The notes below the pieces were generated by a model. That model did not search any database. It was not told where the DNA came from and saw only the letters and a list, made by a program, of their open reading frames with translations. From Hyphomicrobiaceae bacterium UBA4460 (lineage in GTDB: Bacteria > Pseudomonadota > Alphaproteobacteria > Rhizobiales > Methyloligellaceae), in assembly GCA_002390155.1 (NCBI GenBank), contig DGOS01000112.1:833-6344 (forward strand): DNA of 5,512 nt, read 5' to 3'. Below, piece by piece: positions 5,265 through 5,512 of this stretch; position 1 is the first letter of the stretch; every line of letters begins with the position of its first letter. Position numbers and translations under genes: made by a program.

Positions 5265-5512
5265 ATGCTTGAGTTTCTCAAGATACGGACCCGCTCATTG
5301 AGCGAAGCCGCCGCCGCAAAGCGTGCGGTCCGCAAAGCCGCTCGCGGCAAAGCAGTGCGTGGCACGACCGCCGTGACCTTCGCTGCGCGTCTGGACCTGG
5401 AGCATGTGTGGCGCCGCTACGGCGAGGCATACGCGCTCCAAGACGTCACCCTCGAAGTGCCCGCCAGCACGGTCTTGTGCCTTCTGGGCCCTTCCGGCTG
5501 CGGCAAGACCAC
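5265..5512 (+). CDS. ABC transporter ATP-binding protein (5' part only)
   Basis: An open frame from ATG 5265 runs off the window after 82 full codons. Residues 43-65, starting LDLEHVWRRYGEAYALQDV, are the beginning of an ABC ATPase domain with a likely A-loop tyrosine (Y52). LLGPSGCGKT at 73-82 is a perfect Walker A motif. The style resembles importer ATPases of the FbpC/PotA/CysA group, but the substrate cannot be told from this fragment. Residues 1-42 form an unusual Arg/Lys/Ala-rich extension. An in-frame TAG at 5253-5255 rules out an earlier start. No Shine-Dalgarno precedes ATG 5265; the in-frame GTG codons at 5355 (V31) and 5373 (V37) are alternatives that also lack one. The gene lies 73 bases after scpB on the same strand and may be read from the same transcript, though the repeat-rich spacer could separate them. 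Confidence 0.85.
   Translation, partial: MLEFLKIRTRSLSEAAAAKRAVRKAARGKAVRGTTAVTFAARLDLEHVWRRYGEAYALQDVTLEVPASTVLCLLGPSGCGKT

Noticed and set aside
2909..5365. 818-codon open frame on the minus strand across nagZ, scpA and scpB
   Set aside because: Three well-recognised sense genes occupy the other strand. The antisense product is Arg/Leu-rich with no family signature, and long antisense frames are expected at this GC bias.
1..5512. Mobile element, CRISPR array, tRNA or rRNA
   Set aside because: No transposase or integrase frame, no regularly spaced repeats and no cloverleaf or rRNA-like sequence was seen on either strand.

Overview
The window reads as ordinary chromosomal core DNA from a GC-rich alphaproteobacterium, most likely of the Hyphomicrobiales (Rhizobiales) type. 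This rests on the strong G/C preference at third codon positions and on the gene order argS end - SPOR-domain protein - nagZ - scpA - scpB, which I recall as a conserved alphaproteobacterial neighbourhood. I cannot name a genus. All supported genes are on the + strand; the long minus-strand reading frames are judged to be shadows.

Layout: 1-97 holds the last 31 codons of arginyl-tRNA synthetase. 98-282 is a leader with one doubtful short ORF. 283-2133 encodes a 616-residue bitopic membrane protein with a very long, low-complexity cytoplasmic part, one membrane segment and a C-terminal peptidoglycan-binding SPOR domain. 2134-2180 is a short spacer filled by two overlapping perfect palindromes. 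2181-3230 is nagZ (GH3 beta-N-acetylglucosaminidase, GTG start). 3227-4066 is scpA, overlapping nagZ by ATGA. 4067-4165 is a spacer carrying the scpB ribosome binding site. 4166-5191 is scpB, with an unusual N-terminal extension. 5192-5264 is a spacer rich in direct and inverted repeats. 5265-5512 is the 5' end of an ABC-transporter ATPase gene that runs off the window.

The genes link cell-wall remodelling, wall recycling and chromosome segregation. SPOR domains bind glycan strands stripped of stem peptides, typically at division sites. NagZ trims recycled GlcNAc-anhydroMurNAc muropeptides in the cytoplasm. ScpA and ScpB are the kleisin and kite subunits of the SMC condensin. nagZ and scpA are very probably translationally coupled. 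In many alphaproteobacteria tatABC follows scpB; here an ABC ATPase with a long basic N-terminal extension follows instead.

I found no mobile element, CRISPR array, RNA gene or new defence-type system. The points worth a second look are regulatory or architectural: a 10-base sequence covering the scpB ribosome binding site whose exact complement appears twice just after scpB; the palindromes abutting the nagZ start, which has no Shine-Dalgarno sequence; the ScpB N-terminal extension and its alternative start; and the charge-free, 11-residue-periodic alanine-rich linker in the SPOR protein.
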